The notes below the pieces were generated by a model that was not told the origin of the DNA, made no database searches, and saw only the letters and a list, made by a program, of their open reading frames with translations. A DNA stretch of 5,568 nt from Archangium sp. GTDB taxonomy: Bacteria > Myxococcota > Myxococcia > Myxococcales > Myxococcaceae. Below are positions 1-5,568 of this stretch, one piece after another; positions within the stretch are counted from its first letter, which is position 1, and every line of letters begins with the position of its first letter. The stretch spans positions 1-5,568 of the forward strand of contig JAEUJT010000199.1 in NCBI GenBank assembly GCA_016793525.1, read 5' to 3'. The position numbers and the translations under genes are program-made.

Positions 1-1569
1 AGCGCTGAAGAAGAAGCGCTGCTCCGGCGTGCCAACGAAGCCCGCCAGCGCGCACAGGCCGAAGACTCCGCGCGCAACAGTCAGTCGGGCGTTCGCGCCT
101 CGGTCCCGCTGCCGATGCAAGAGGCCTTGGGTTCGTCGAACCCCGCCGATCGCGTGCTCGCCGAGAAGCACCGGCAACAACAAGAGCTGCTTCAGAAGCT
201 CAACGCCGCGCTCAAGCAGTCGGTTGCGCCCGCGCCCACCGCGCCGTCTCCCTCGGCCCCTCGCCCGCTCGCCTCACCGCCGGCTCAGGCTCGACCGCCA
301 GCACCTGTCCCCATCGCCATTCCCACCTTCCGGGCCGAGAGCGCGCGCCCCGGCATGCCGAAGCCCATCGCGTCGCCGCCCGCGCCGCCTGCTCCGAAGC
401 CCGTGGTGTTCGGCGGGGCAGGGCAGACCGCCGGCGCTGGAGGTCTGTGGAACAACGACCCCGAGGCCACGCAGCCTGGGCCGTCTCCGGCGTCGTTCGA
501 AGAGGCGCTGCGCCGTGTCGACAGCAGTCTCGAGGCGCTCGTCGGCCCACCGGGAGCAGCGCCGGCCGATGAGCCGATCATCGAGGCCGTGGTTGAGGTC
601 CAAGGGACCGAATCGAAGCAGAACCGCGAGGAGTCGACCTTGGATGATCCAACCGATGGAGCTGACGCCGCGAAACTTCGGCGCCAGCGCCTCCTCAAGC
701 GCGCCATGGAGAGCCTCGGCGGCAGCAAGCCCGCGCCGGCACGCGATACGAGTTCTTCGCCGTCGGGCGTCTCGAGCCCGTCGCCCGCACCCGCTCCCGC
801 CGCGTCCAACACGCCCCCTCCGTCGTCCGCGCTTCAGATCTCCGCCGCTGATCAACAACTCGCCACGCAGATCGAGCAGCGCTTCGAGCAGCAGCAGAAG
901 AAAGATCATTTCGCCACGCTGGGCCTCGCGCCGAACGCGACCCGCGAGCAGGTGAAGACCGCGTTCCTCAACCTCGCCAAGGTGTTCCACCCCGACCGGC
1001 TGCCGCCGTCGCTCCCTGCGCTGGCGAGCAAGATGAGCACCGTGTTCGAGGGCATTCGCGAGGCGTACGACGTGCTCTACGACGACACGCGGCGCTCGGT
1101 GTACGTCGCCCAAAAGGTCGCATCGGCGCCGCCGCCGCCGGTGCCTCCGGCGCAGCAGGCCGCTGACTTGATGAAGGTGGGCGAGGCCGCGTTCAAGAAG
1201 CGCGACTACCGCTCCGCCGACGAGGCCTTCGCCAAGGCCCACGCGCTCGACAAGGCGGCCAACTCCCTCGCCGCGCAGGGCTGGGCCATCTACATGGACC
1301 CGGCGCGCAAGACCGACGCCGCCACCGCCAAGACGATGATGCAGAAGGCGCTCTCGCTCGACGGCAACTGCGATCGCGCGCACTACCAGCTCGGCGTCAT
1401 CGCCCGCGTCGAAGGCGACATGGACCGCGCCGAGAAGTTTTTCCGCGACGCGCTGCGCACCAACCCGAAGCACCTCGAGGCGAACCAGGAGCTGCGGTTG
1501 ATCGAGATGCGAAAAAAGAAGGGCCCGCCCGAGCCACCCCCGAAGAAGGGCGGCGGGTTCTTCCGCTAA
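1..1569 (+). CDS. J-domain (DnaJ-like) and TPR protein, 5' end outside window
   Basis: The frame is open from base 1 to the TAA at 1567-1569, giving 522 codons. The first ATG, at 115, has no Shine-Dalgarno sequence, and the Glu/Arg/Gln-rich, helix-like residues before it read as protein, so I treat the gene as 5'-partial. About 300 mostly Pro/Ala/Ser-rich residues come first. They are broken by two helix-like islands, at 496-546 (starting FEEALRRVDSSLEAL) and 658-723 (containing KLRRQRLLKRAMESLGG). A J domain follows at about 904-1104, with the HPD tripeptide at 988-996 that stimulates Hsp70/DnaK ATPase in this family. After a PPPPVPP hinge, TPR-like helix pairs fill about 1162-1512, and the tail is basic and Pro/Gly-rich. 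There is no Gly/Phe region and no zinc-finger CxxCxGxG, so this is a specialised J protein and not DnaJ itself. Inferred role: a cytoplasmic co-chaperone or scaffold that brings DnaK to a client held by the TPRs. The client is unknown. It converges on the PilZ gene, with overlapping stops. Confidence 0.9.
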   Translation, partial: SAEEEALLRRANEARQRAQAEDSARNSQSGVRASVPLPMQEALGSSNPADRVLAEKHRQQQELLQKLNAALKQSVAPAPTAPSPSAPRPLASPPAQARPPAPVPIAIPTFRAESARPGMPKPIASPPAPPAPKPVVFGGAGQTAGAGGLWNNDPEATQPGPSPASFEEALRRVDSSLEALVGPPGAAPADEPIIEAVVEVQGTESKQNREESTLDDPTDGADAAKLRRQRLLKRAMESLGGSKPAPARDTSSSPSGVSSPSPAPAPAASNTPPPSSALQISAADQQLATQIEQRFEQQQKKDHFATLGLAPNATREQVKTAFLNLAKVFHPDRLPPSLPALASKMSTVFEGIREAYDVLYDDTRRSVYVAQKVASAPPPPVPPAQQAADLMKVGEAAFKKRDYRSADEAFAKAHALDKAANSLAAQGWAIYMDPARKTDAATAKTMMQKALSLDGNCDRAHYQLGVIARVEGDMDRAEKFFRDALRTNPKHLEANQELRLIEMRKKKGPPEPPPKKGGGFFR

Positions 1570-1892
1570 GCGTCGAGAAACGCTTTCAGGGCCCGGCGGT
1601 CGGCTTCGTCCATTGACACGAACTCGAGGCCCATGCCCGCGGGCTCTCCATCGGCCGGGAAGCGCCGCACCCAGGCCACCCGCGCCTGCGCCCGCAACGG
1701 CCCGCTGCCGGGGAGCGTGAACTCGAGCGCGAGCGACTCCCCTTGCTCGAGCAGCAGGTCGGCCTCGAGGAAGGCACCTCCCCGTGACACATCGGCGCTC
1801 TGGAACACGAGCTCACCACCGCCGTGCGCGTCTCGGGCCTGAATGTCGACCTTCACCGCTTTTCGTTGGAACTGGCGTTGATCAGCGCCCAT
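1566..1892 (-). CDS. PilZ-domain c-di-GMP-binding protein
   Basis: This 108-residue protein is essentially a single PilZ domain. Both c-di-GMP contact motifs are present: RxxxR as RQFQR (residues 6-10) and DxSxxG as DVSRGG (residues 34-39). A beta-rich core follows, then a C-terminal segment (MGLEF, then a helix to the stop) typical of the short PilZ proteins that are numerous in myxobacteria. There is no signal peptide or membrane segment, so it should be a cytoplasmic receptor that changes partner binding when c-di-GMP is bound. An in-frame ATG at 1937 would add 15 residues. I prefer 1892 because RxxxR usually lies near the N-terminus, the extension is not PilZ-like, and it would run through the promoter region. 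No Shine-Dalgarno precedes 1892, which may mean a leaderless mRNA. The gene is divergent from the receiver-PATAN gene and ends tail to tail with the J-domain gene. The partner is unknown. Confidence 0.88.
   Translation of the reverse strand: MGADQRQFQRKAVKVDIQARDAHGGGELVFQSADVSRGGAFLEADLLLEQGESLALEFTLPGSGPLRAQARVAWVRRFPADGEPAGMGLEFVSMDEADRRALKAFLDA
1568..1586. terminator. Possible compact bidirectional terminator hairpin
   Basis: AAGCGT (1568-1573) and ACGCTT (1580-1585) form a perfect 6-bp stem around a 6-nt loop, followed by one more T on the + strand. It begins within the stop codon of the J-domain gene and lies inside the last codons of the PilZ gene. A second weak stem, GAAGAA/TTCTTC, lies just upstream at 1542-1563. 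The T tract is short on both strands, so termination would be inefficient. A chance hairpin is possible. Confidence 0.3.
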
Positions 1893-1898
1893 CGTGGT

Positions 1899-1927
1899 AT
1901 TCGAAACGTTGACACTCCACGTTGCAA
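1899..1927 (-). promoter_or_regulatory. Candidate sigma70-type promoter for the PilZ gene
   Basis: Read on the minus strand, TTGCAA (1927-1922) is followed after 17 nt by TCGAAT (1904-1899), matching 4/6 of each consensus hexamer. The last -10 base is 6 nt from the A of the ATG at 1892, so transcription would begin at or next to the start codon. That gives a leaderless message and fits the absence of a Shine-Dalgarno. This is a pattern match only. Confidence 0.35.
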
Positions 1928-1935
1928 GACGAAAC
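1902..1935. repeat. Nested direct hexamer repeats in the divergent promoter region
   Basis: CGAAAC occurs at 1902-1907 and 1930-1935, and ACGTTG occurs at 1906-1911 and 1919-1924. Each copy overlaps a -35 or -10 element of one of the two proposed promoters. They could be operator half-sites, but hexamers recur by chance. Confidence 0.2.
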
Positions 1936-1937
1936 AT
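1909..1937 (+). promoter_or_regulatory. Candidate sigma70-type promoter for the receiver-PATAN gene and tsaD
   Basis: A perfect TTGACA (1909-1914) is followed after 17 nt by AAACAT (1932-1937), which keeps the important second A and final T of the -10 element. The predicted start is near 1944, leaving a leader of about 26 nt that holds the Shine-Dalgarno at 1959-1964. The segment between -10 and start is GC-rich (CGGCGG), as in promoters sensitive to ppGpp, although in DNA this GC-rich that is weak evidence. Confidence 0.45.
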
Positions 1938-1958
1938 CGGCGGTCTTCACACCCGGCG

Positions 1959-1964
1959 AAGGGG
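1959..1964 (+). promoter_or_regulatory. Ribosome binding site that fixes the GTG start at 1970
   Basis: AAGGGG lies 5 nt before the GTG at 1970. An in-frame TTG at 1922 would add 16 residues, but it sits inside the proposed promoter, upstream of the predicted transcription start, and has no comparable site. Starting at 1970 also gives the usual receiver N-terminus, a few residues before the first beta strand (HLLLVD). Confidence 0.6.
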
Positions 1965-1969
1965 TTTTC

Positions 1970-4750
1970 GTGGCGAAGCAGCACCTGCTCCTGGTTGACG
2001 GCGACGCGAAGAGCCTTCGCGTCATGGAGGTGAGCCTCAAAAAGGCCGGCTTCCAGGTGACCACCGGCGCCAACGGCAAAGACGCATTGGAGAAGGTGCA
2101 GATCAGCCCGCCCGACTTGGTGCTGGCCGAGACGCGCATGCCGGAGATGGACGGCTTCGAGCTCTGCAAGGTGCTCAAGGGCGACGACCGGTTCAAGCAC
2201 ATTCCCTTCGTCTTCCTCACCAACCAGAAGTCGGTGGAGTCGAAGGTGAAGGGCCTCGAGCAGGGCGCGGAGGACTACCTCACCAAGCCAATTTACATCA
2301 AAGAGGTCGTCACCCGCGTGCGCATGATTCTCGCCAAGGTCGAGAAGGAGCGCATCGAGCGAAAGGAACAGAAGAACGGCTTCGCCGGGAACCTGTCCGA
2401 CATGGGCGTGGTCGACCTGGTGCAGACCTTCGAGATCGGCCGCAAGACAGGCACCATTCGGCTCGAGGGCGACCGCAGCGGCTCCATCACCTTCAAAGAG
2501 GGCCGGGTCATCGACGCCGAGCTCGGCCGCCTGCGGGGTGAAAACGCGTTCTACCGAATGCTGAACACCTTCGAGGGCACGTTCGAGGTGTCCTTCGTTC
2601 CCGTCGACACGCCCGAGCGCATCGAGATGTCGACGCAGGGCCTGCTGATGGAGGGTATGCGCCGCCTCGACGAGTGGGGCCGCATGTTGGAGCAGCTGCC
2701 TCCACTCGAGACGGTGTTCGAGCTCGACTACACCCAGCTGTCTGACCGGCTCGCGGAGATCCCCGACGAGGTGAACGGTCTGCTGCGGCTGTTCGACGGG
2801 CGCCGGCCGCTGGCGAAGGTGGTCGACGACTCCGACTTCGAAGACTTGGCCGCGCTCGGCATCGTCTCGAAGCTGTACTTCGAGGGGCTCATCAAAGAGG
2901 TCGGCGTTCCCTCCGACGGGGCCGAGCGCCCGAAGAAGCCGGGCATCGAAGAGTGGCTCAACGTTGGGCCCACGCCCATCGGTGCCGAGCCCGCGCCGCC
3001 GCCGACGGTGACCCCCGCCGCCACGCTGCCGCCCGCGCCGATGCCGGTGCCGTCGATGACGCTCGAGCCCGAGCTGCCATCGTTCTCGTCGGCCTCGCCC
3101 AGCGCGCTGCCCGCTCCGCCGCCGATCGAAGATCTGACCGTGCGCGAGCCGGCCGCGACCCCAGTCCCGCTGTCGGCCGCCTTGTCGCCTCCGCCGGTGG
3201 CTCCGGTGTCGTCGGTCGCGTCGTCGCCGTCGTCTCCCAAGGTCGAGGTGGTGGGGTTTGCGCGCAAGCCGCCGGGCTCTCGCCCGAGCCAGCCGCCGAC
3301 GATCGCGCCGGCGTCGGTTCCCGCGCCCACACCCGCTCCGGCTCCAGCGCCGGCCGCCGTTCCCGAGCCGGGTTCGCAGTTTCTGGTGGAGTCGCCCCCG
3401 AGAGAGGTCGCCCGCGCGCGCAGCCAGTTGATCGACGACTGGGCGCGGCTCGATACCGACAGCCTCGAGTCGTCGTCGACGTGGGCGCCGGTGAAGGGCT
3501 GGTCGAAGGCCGAGGGCGCGAGGCACCAGTCGCAACAGACGCCGCTGCCTCAACCGTCGGTGAAGGTTTCTCCGTCGTCGACGCCGTCGAAGCCGCCGTT
3601 TTTTGGTGGCGCCGCGACCGAGAAGATCGAGCTGCCGCCCGCTGGCCGACCGACGGTGACCGCAGCCGCTCCCGCCCCGGTCGAAGATCTGGTGCCGGTC
3701 GCTCCCCTCGACGACGACCCGACGCCCATTCCCAACACCAAGCCGGCGTTGAACCCCGCGCTGGTGGCGAGGCCCGACCCGTCACAGGCGGTCACGGTGC
3801 GTATTCCGGCCATGGCCGCGCCCGAGCCGACGCCGGTGCCGGCCCCCTCTCCGAAGCCGGTGACACCGGTGACGCCGCCGGTTGAGTCGTCTCCTTCGGC
3901 CGTCGCGGTCGAAGACGCCTTCTTCGGAGATACCGAGGGCACCAACACCACGCTGTTGTCGGGTGAAACGCCGATTCCGCACTTCTTGCCGCCGCGCCGC
4001 TCGGCGATGCCGCTGGTGATCATCGGCGGAGCGCTGTTGGGCGTCATCGGGGGGATCATCGCCTTCTCCGGCGGTGATGAAGAGGCGTCGGGGGTGCCTC
4101 CGGTGGTCGCGGTGGGTGAGGTCGATTCAGGGGTCGAGGCGCTCGTCGATGCGGGCCAGGTGACGCTCGCCGTCGCGCCGGTGGTGGTCGACGCTGGCGC
4201 TCCAATCGTCGCCGCGCCGGTGGTCGTCGACGCCGGAGCGCCGATGGCGGTGGCCGCGGTGGTGGTGCCCGACGCGGGCGCTCCAAGGGTGGCCACCGTC
4301 GTTCGTGACGCGGGAAGTCCAGTGGCAGTCGTGGTCGCGCCGGCCGTGGTCGACGCGGGAAGTTCGCTGGTGGCGGTGGCGCCGCAGGGCCCCAGCTTCG
4401 AGGCGCTGATGGCCGACGCCAACACCGCCGTGGTCTCCAACCGGTGGAGCACCGCGGTGCGACTGTTCCGCCAAGCGCTCAAGATCAAACCCGACGCCGC
4501 CGAGGCCCGCACCGGGTTGGGCATCGCGCTGGTGTTCTCCGACAACGGCTACCGCGAGGCGATTCCGTACCTGAAGGCGGCCACCTCGAACGACGTCACC
4601 AACCCGCGCGCGTGGCTCGCCCTGGGCATCGCGTACCAGAACCTCGGGCGCGAGGCCGAAGCGAAGGGCCCGTACCAGCAGTTCCTCAAGCTGCAGCCGA
4701 CTGGCTCCCAGGCCAGCGAAGTGCGCGCGGCGCTGAAGTCGATTCCGTAG
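1970..4750 (+). CDS. Degenerate receiver-DUF4388 (PATAN)-TM-TPR protein
   Basis: The protein has 926 residues from GTG. Residues 4-125 are a receiver domain in which Thr84 and the Lys of TKP (Lys106) remain, but the phospho-acceptor position is Glu54 ([11 protein letters not shown]) and the acidic pair reads Asp10-Gly11. Ordinary phosphotransfer is therefore unlikely. Residues 138-215 are a DUF4388/PATAN module ([20 protein letters not shown], then the KTG and GSITFKEG motifs), followed by a helical extension to about 312. About 360 Pro/Ala/Ser-rich residues follow. One transmembrane helix (about 680-699) comes after PPRRSA, predicting a cytoplasmic N-terminus. Beyond it lie Asp-Ala-Gly repeats (718-797) and TPR-like helices (about 807-926), placed outside the inner membrane. 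There is no signal peptide and no DNA-binding or enzymatic output domain, so the likely role is a scaffold or signal transmitter; this is inference. The gene is divergent from the PilZ gene and 4 nt upstream of tsaD. Confidence 0.9.
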   Translation: MAKQHLLLVDGDAKSLRVMEVSLKKAGFQVTTGANGKDALEKVQISPPDLVLAETRMPEMDGFELCKVLKGDDRFKHIPFVFLTNQKSVESKVKGLEQGAEDYLTKPIYIKEVVTRVRMILAKVEKERIERKEQKNGFAGNLSDMGVVDLVQTFEIGRKTGTIRLEGDRSGSITFKEGRVIDAELGRLRGENAFYRMLNTFEGTFEVSFVPVDTPERIEMSTQGLLMEGMRRLDEWGRMLEQLPPLETVFELDYTQLSDRLAEIPDEVNGLLRLFDGRRPLAKVVDDSDFEDLAALGIVSKLYFEGLIKEVGVPSDGAERPKKPGIEEWLNVGPTPIGAEPAPPPTVTPAATLPPAPMPVPSMTLEPELPSFSSASPSALPAPPPIEDLTVREPAATPVPLSAALSPPPVAPVSSVASSPSSPKVEVVGFARKPPGSRPSQPPTIAPASVPAPTPAPAPAPAAVPEPGSQFLVESPPREVARARSQLIDDWARLDTDSLESSSTWAPVKGWSKAEGARHQSQQTPLPQPSVKVSPSSTPSKPPFFGGAATEKIELPPAGRPTVTAAAPAPVEDLVPVAPLDDDPTPIPNTKPALNPALVARPDPSQAVTVRIPAMAAPEPTPVPAPSPKPVTPVTPPVESSPSAVAVEDAFFGDTEGTNTTLLSGETPIPHFLPPRRSAMPLVIIGGALLGVIGGIIAFSGGDEEASGVPPVVAVGEVDSGVEALVDAGQVTLAVAPVVVDAGAPIVAAPVVVDAGAPMAVAAVVVPDAGAPRVATVVRDAGSPVAVVVAPAVVDAGSSLVAVAPQGPSFEALMADANTAVVSNRWSTAVRLFRQALKIKPDAAEARTGLGIALVFSDNGYREAIPYLKAATSNDVTNPRAWLALGIAYQNLGREAEAKGPYQQFLKLQPTGSQASEVRAALKSIP
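4007..4066 (+). other. Single transmembrane segment with glycine zipper, within the receiver-PATAN protein
   Basis: Residues 680-699 ([20 protein letters not shown]) are uniformly hydrophobic. Two arginines lie just before and acidic residues (DEE) just after, which by the positive-inside rule puts the receiver and PATAN in the cytoplasm and the TPRs outside. Gly687, Gly691 and Gly695 form a GxxxGxxxG pattern that often supports helix packing and dimerisation. Confidence 0.8.
4121..4360 (+). repeat. Seven-copy Asp-Ala/Ser-Gly protein repeat (periplasmic linker)
   Basis: Aspartates of the D-A/S-G units are at residues 719, 727, 741, 754, 768, 780 and 795, so after the first step the period is 12-15 residues. 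The core reads VVVDAGAP, separated by Val/Ala-rich stretches. Codons differ between copies, so the repeat is kept at protein level more than at DNA level. Such 'DAG' linkers are common in exported myxobacterial proteins. It joins the membrane helix to the TPR domain. Confidence 0.75.
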
Positions 4751-4754
4751 CGCG

Positions 4755-5568
4755 ATGTTGTGCCTCGGCATCGAGACGTCGTGTGACGAGACGGCTGCCG
4801 CGGTGGTGCGCGACGGCCGCGTGGCGCTCTCTGACGTGGTGTCGACGCAGATCGACATTCACCGGCGCTGGGGCGGCGTGGTGCCCGAGGTGGCCAGCCG
4901 CGCCCACGTGGCGCAGGTGCTGCCGGTCATCGACGAGGCGCTCCAGCGGGCCAACGTGTCGTTGACCGAGGTGGATCTGCTCTCCGTCACGTCTGGGCCG
5001 GGCCTGCAGGGGGCGCTGCTGGTGGGGCTGCAGGTGGCGAAGTCGCTCTCGTTCGCCTCGGGCGTGCCGCTGGTGGGGGTGAATCACCTCGAAGGCCACG
5101 TGTTGGCCATTCGCCTCGAGGCCGACGCGCCGGAGCCGCCGTTCCTCGCGCTCGTCGTCTCCGGTGGCCACACCACGCTATACGACGTGCCCGCCTTCGG
5201 CACGTACCGGCGCCTCGCCACCACGCGCGATGACGCCGCCGGAGAGGCCTACGACAAGGTCGCCAAGCTCCTGGGCCTGCCGTACCCCGGCGGGCAGCCC
5301 ATCGATGAGCTTGCCGCGCGCGGAGACCCCAAGGCCATCGCCTTTCCTCGGGCGCTGAAGGCCCACGACGTGCTCGACTGGAGCTTCTCGGGCCTGAAGA
5401 CCGCGGTGCTGGTGCACACCCAGAAGTACGGGCGGCCGCAGGGCCAGGCGCTCGCCGACGTGTGCGCGTCGTTCCAAGAAGCGGTTGCCGACGCGCTGAC
5501 CAAGAAGCTGCTGCTGGGCGCGAAGAAGGTGGGCGCGACGCAGGTGGTGCTCTGCGGCGGCGTGGCGG
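4755..5568 (+). CDS. tsaD: tRNA N6-adenosine threonylcarbamoyltransferase TsaD, 3' end outside window
   Basis: TsaD transfers the threonylcarbamoyl group from TC-AMP (made by TsaC) to N6 of A37 in tRNAs reading ANN codons, acting with TsaB and TsaE in the cytoplasm. The 271 codons present start at the ATG and open with the family signature GIETSCDET. The metal-binding HxxxH is His111-Leu-Glu-Gly-His115, the same numbering as in E. coli. Also present are SGPGLQGALLVGL (80-92), VSGGHT (135-140), GEAYDKVAKLLGLPYPGG (163-180) and FSGLKTAV (211-218), and the frame runs off the window at CGGVA. The family is about 335-345 residues long, so roughly 65-75 residues, including the C-terminal metal-binding Asp, lie outside. 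The start is 4 nt after the preceding stop and no strong Shine-Dalgarno is visible, which suggests translational coupling. No frameshift or missing residue is seen. This is the most secure call in the window. Confidence 0.97.
   Translation, partial: MLCLGIETSCDETAAAVVRDGRVALSDVVSTQIDIHRRWGGVVPEVASRAHVAQVLPVIDEALQRANVSLTEVDLLSVTSGPGLQGALLVGLQVAKSLSFASGVPLVGVNHLEGHVLAIRLEADAPEPPFLALVVSGGHTTLYDVPAFGTYRRLATTRDDAAGEAYDKVAKLLGLPYPGGQPIDELAARGDPKAIAFPRALKAHDVLDWSFSGLKTAVLVHTQKYGRPQGQALADVCASFQEAVADALTKKLLLGAKKVGATQVVLCGGVA

Noticed and set aside
29..955. A 308-codon + strand frame overlapping the J-domain gene
   Set aside because: The product is almost wholly Arg/Pro/Ser, typical of an off-frame reading of GC-rich DNA, and it ends within the J domain of the true frame.
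274..1473. A 399-codon open frame on the minus strand, opposite the J-domain gene
   Set aside because: It is Arg-rich and low in complexity, with no motif. The opposite strand carries the HPD J domain and TPRs. Treated as a GC-driven shadow.
1893..1937. An upstream ATG at 1937 for the PilZ gene, adding 15 residues
   Set aside because: The added residues are not part of the PilZ fold, lack a clear ribosome binding site and would cover the divergent promoter elements. It remains possible if transcription starts further upstream.
1922..1969. A TTG start at 1922 for the receiver-PATAN gene
   Set aside because: It lies between the -35 and -10 of the likely promoter, while GTG at 1970 has AAGGGG at good spacing and a normal receiver N-terminus.
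1853..3553. A 566-codon open frame on the minus strand, opposite the receiver-PATAN gene
   Set aside because: Its product is dominated by Arg, His and Leu with no recognisable domain, as expected for the antisense frame of a GC-rich gene. The + strand has clear receiver and DUF4388 motifs.
3599..3604. The TTTTTT run as a terminator tract or frameshift site
   Set aside because: No stable hairpin adjoins it, and the frame reads through to the TM helix and TPRs without a shift. It encodes Phe-Phe of an FFG motif.
2953..3885. A 310-codon + strand frame inside the linker of the receiver-PATAN gene
   Set aside because: It is Ala/Arg/Gly-rich without domains and has no ribosome binding site. The linker frame continues unbroken into the TM helix and TPRs.
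4121..4360. A DNA tandem repeat or CRISPR-like array
   Set aside because: The similarity is at protein level, unit lengths vary and codons differ. There are no identical repeats with unique spacers.

Overview
GC-rich DNA from a bacterium most likely in the Myxococcota (Cystobacterineae/Myxococcus-like). The pointers are the very high GC at third codon positions, a short PilZ protein of the kind expanded in myxobacteria, a receiver-DUF4388 (PATAN) protein, a J-domain/TPR protein with a long Pro/Ala-rich tail, and Asp-Ala-Gly ('DAG') linker repeats. The taxon is inferred from style and was not checked by a search.

Layout: (1) 1-1569 (+): the 3' part of a J-domain plus TPR protein whose true start lies upstream of the window. 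(2) 1566-1892 (-): a small PilZ-domain protein with both c-di-GMP binding motifs intact. It converges on gene 1, and the two stop codons overlap. (3) 1893-1969: a compact divergent control region with two interleaved sigma70-like promoters. (4) 1970-4750 (+): a 926-residue protein made of a degenerate receiver (phospho-acceptor Asp replaced by Glu), a DUF4388/PATAN module, a disordered linker of about 360 residues, one transmembrane helix, an Asp-Ala-Gly repeat linker and a C-terminal TPR domain. (5) 4755-5568 (+): the first 271 codons of tsaD, the tRNA t6A37 transferase, starting 4 nt after gene 4 and cut by the window end. No stretch over 300 bases lacks a gene. I saw no RNA gene, CRISPR array, insertion sequence or attachment site.

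How the parts may work together (inference): gene 4 looks like a phosphorylation-independent scaffold linking a cytoplasmic PATAN module to an extracytoplasmic TPR domain. It shares a control region with a c-di-GMP sensor, so the pair may form a c-di-GMP-linked signalling unit, perhaps in motility, pili or the envelope, where PATAN and PilZ proteins often act. tsaD is a conserved housekeeping gene that appears to be co-transcribed with gene 4. The least ordinary item is the gene 4 architecture together with its promoter region.
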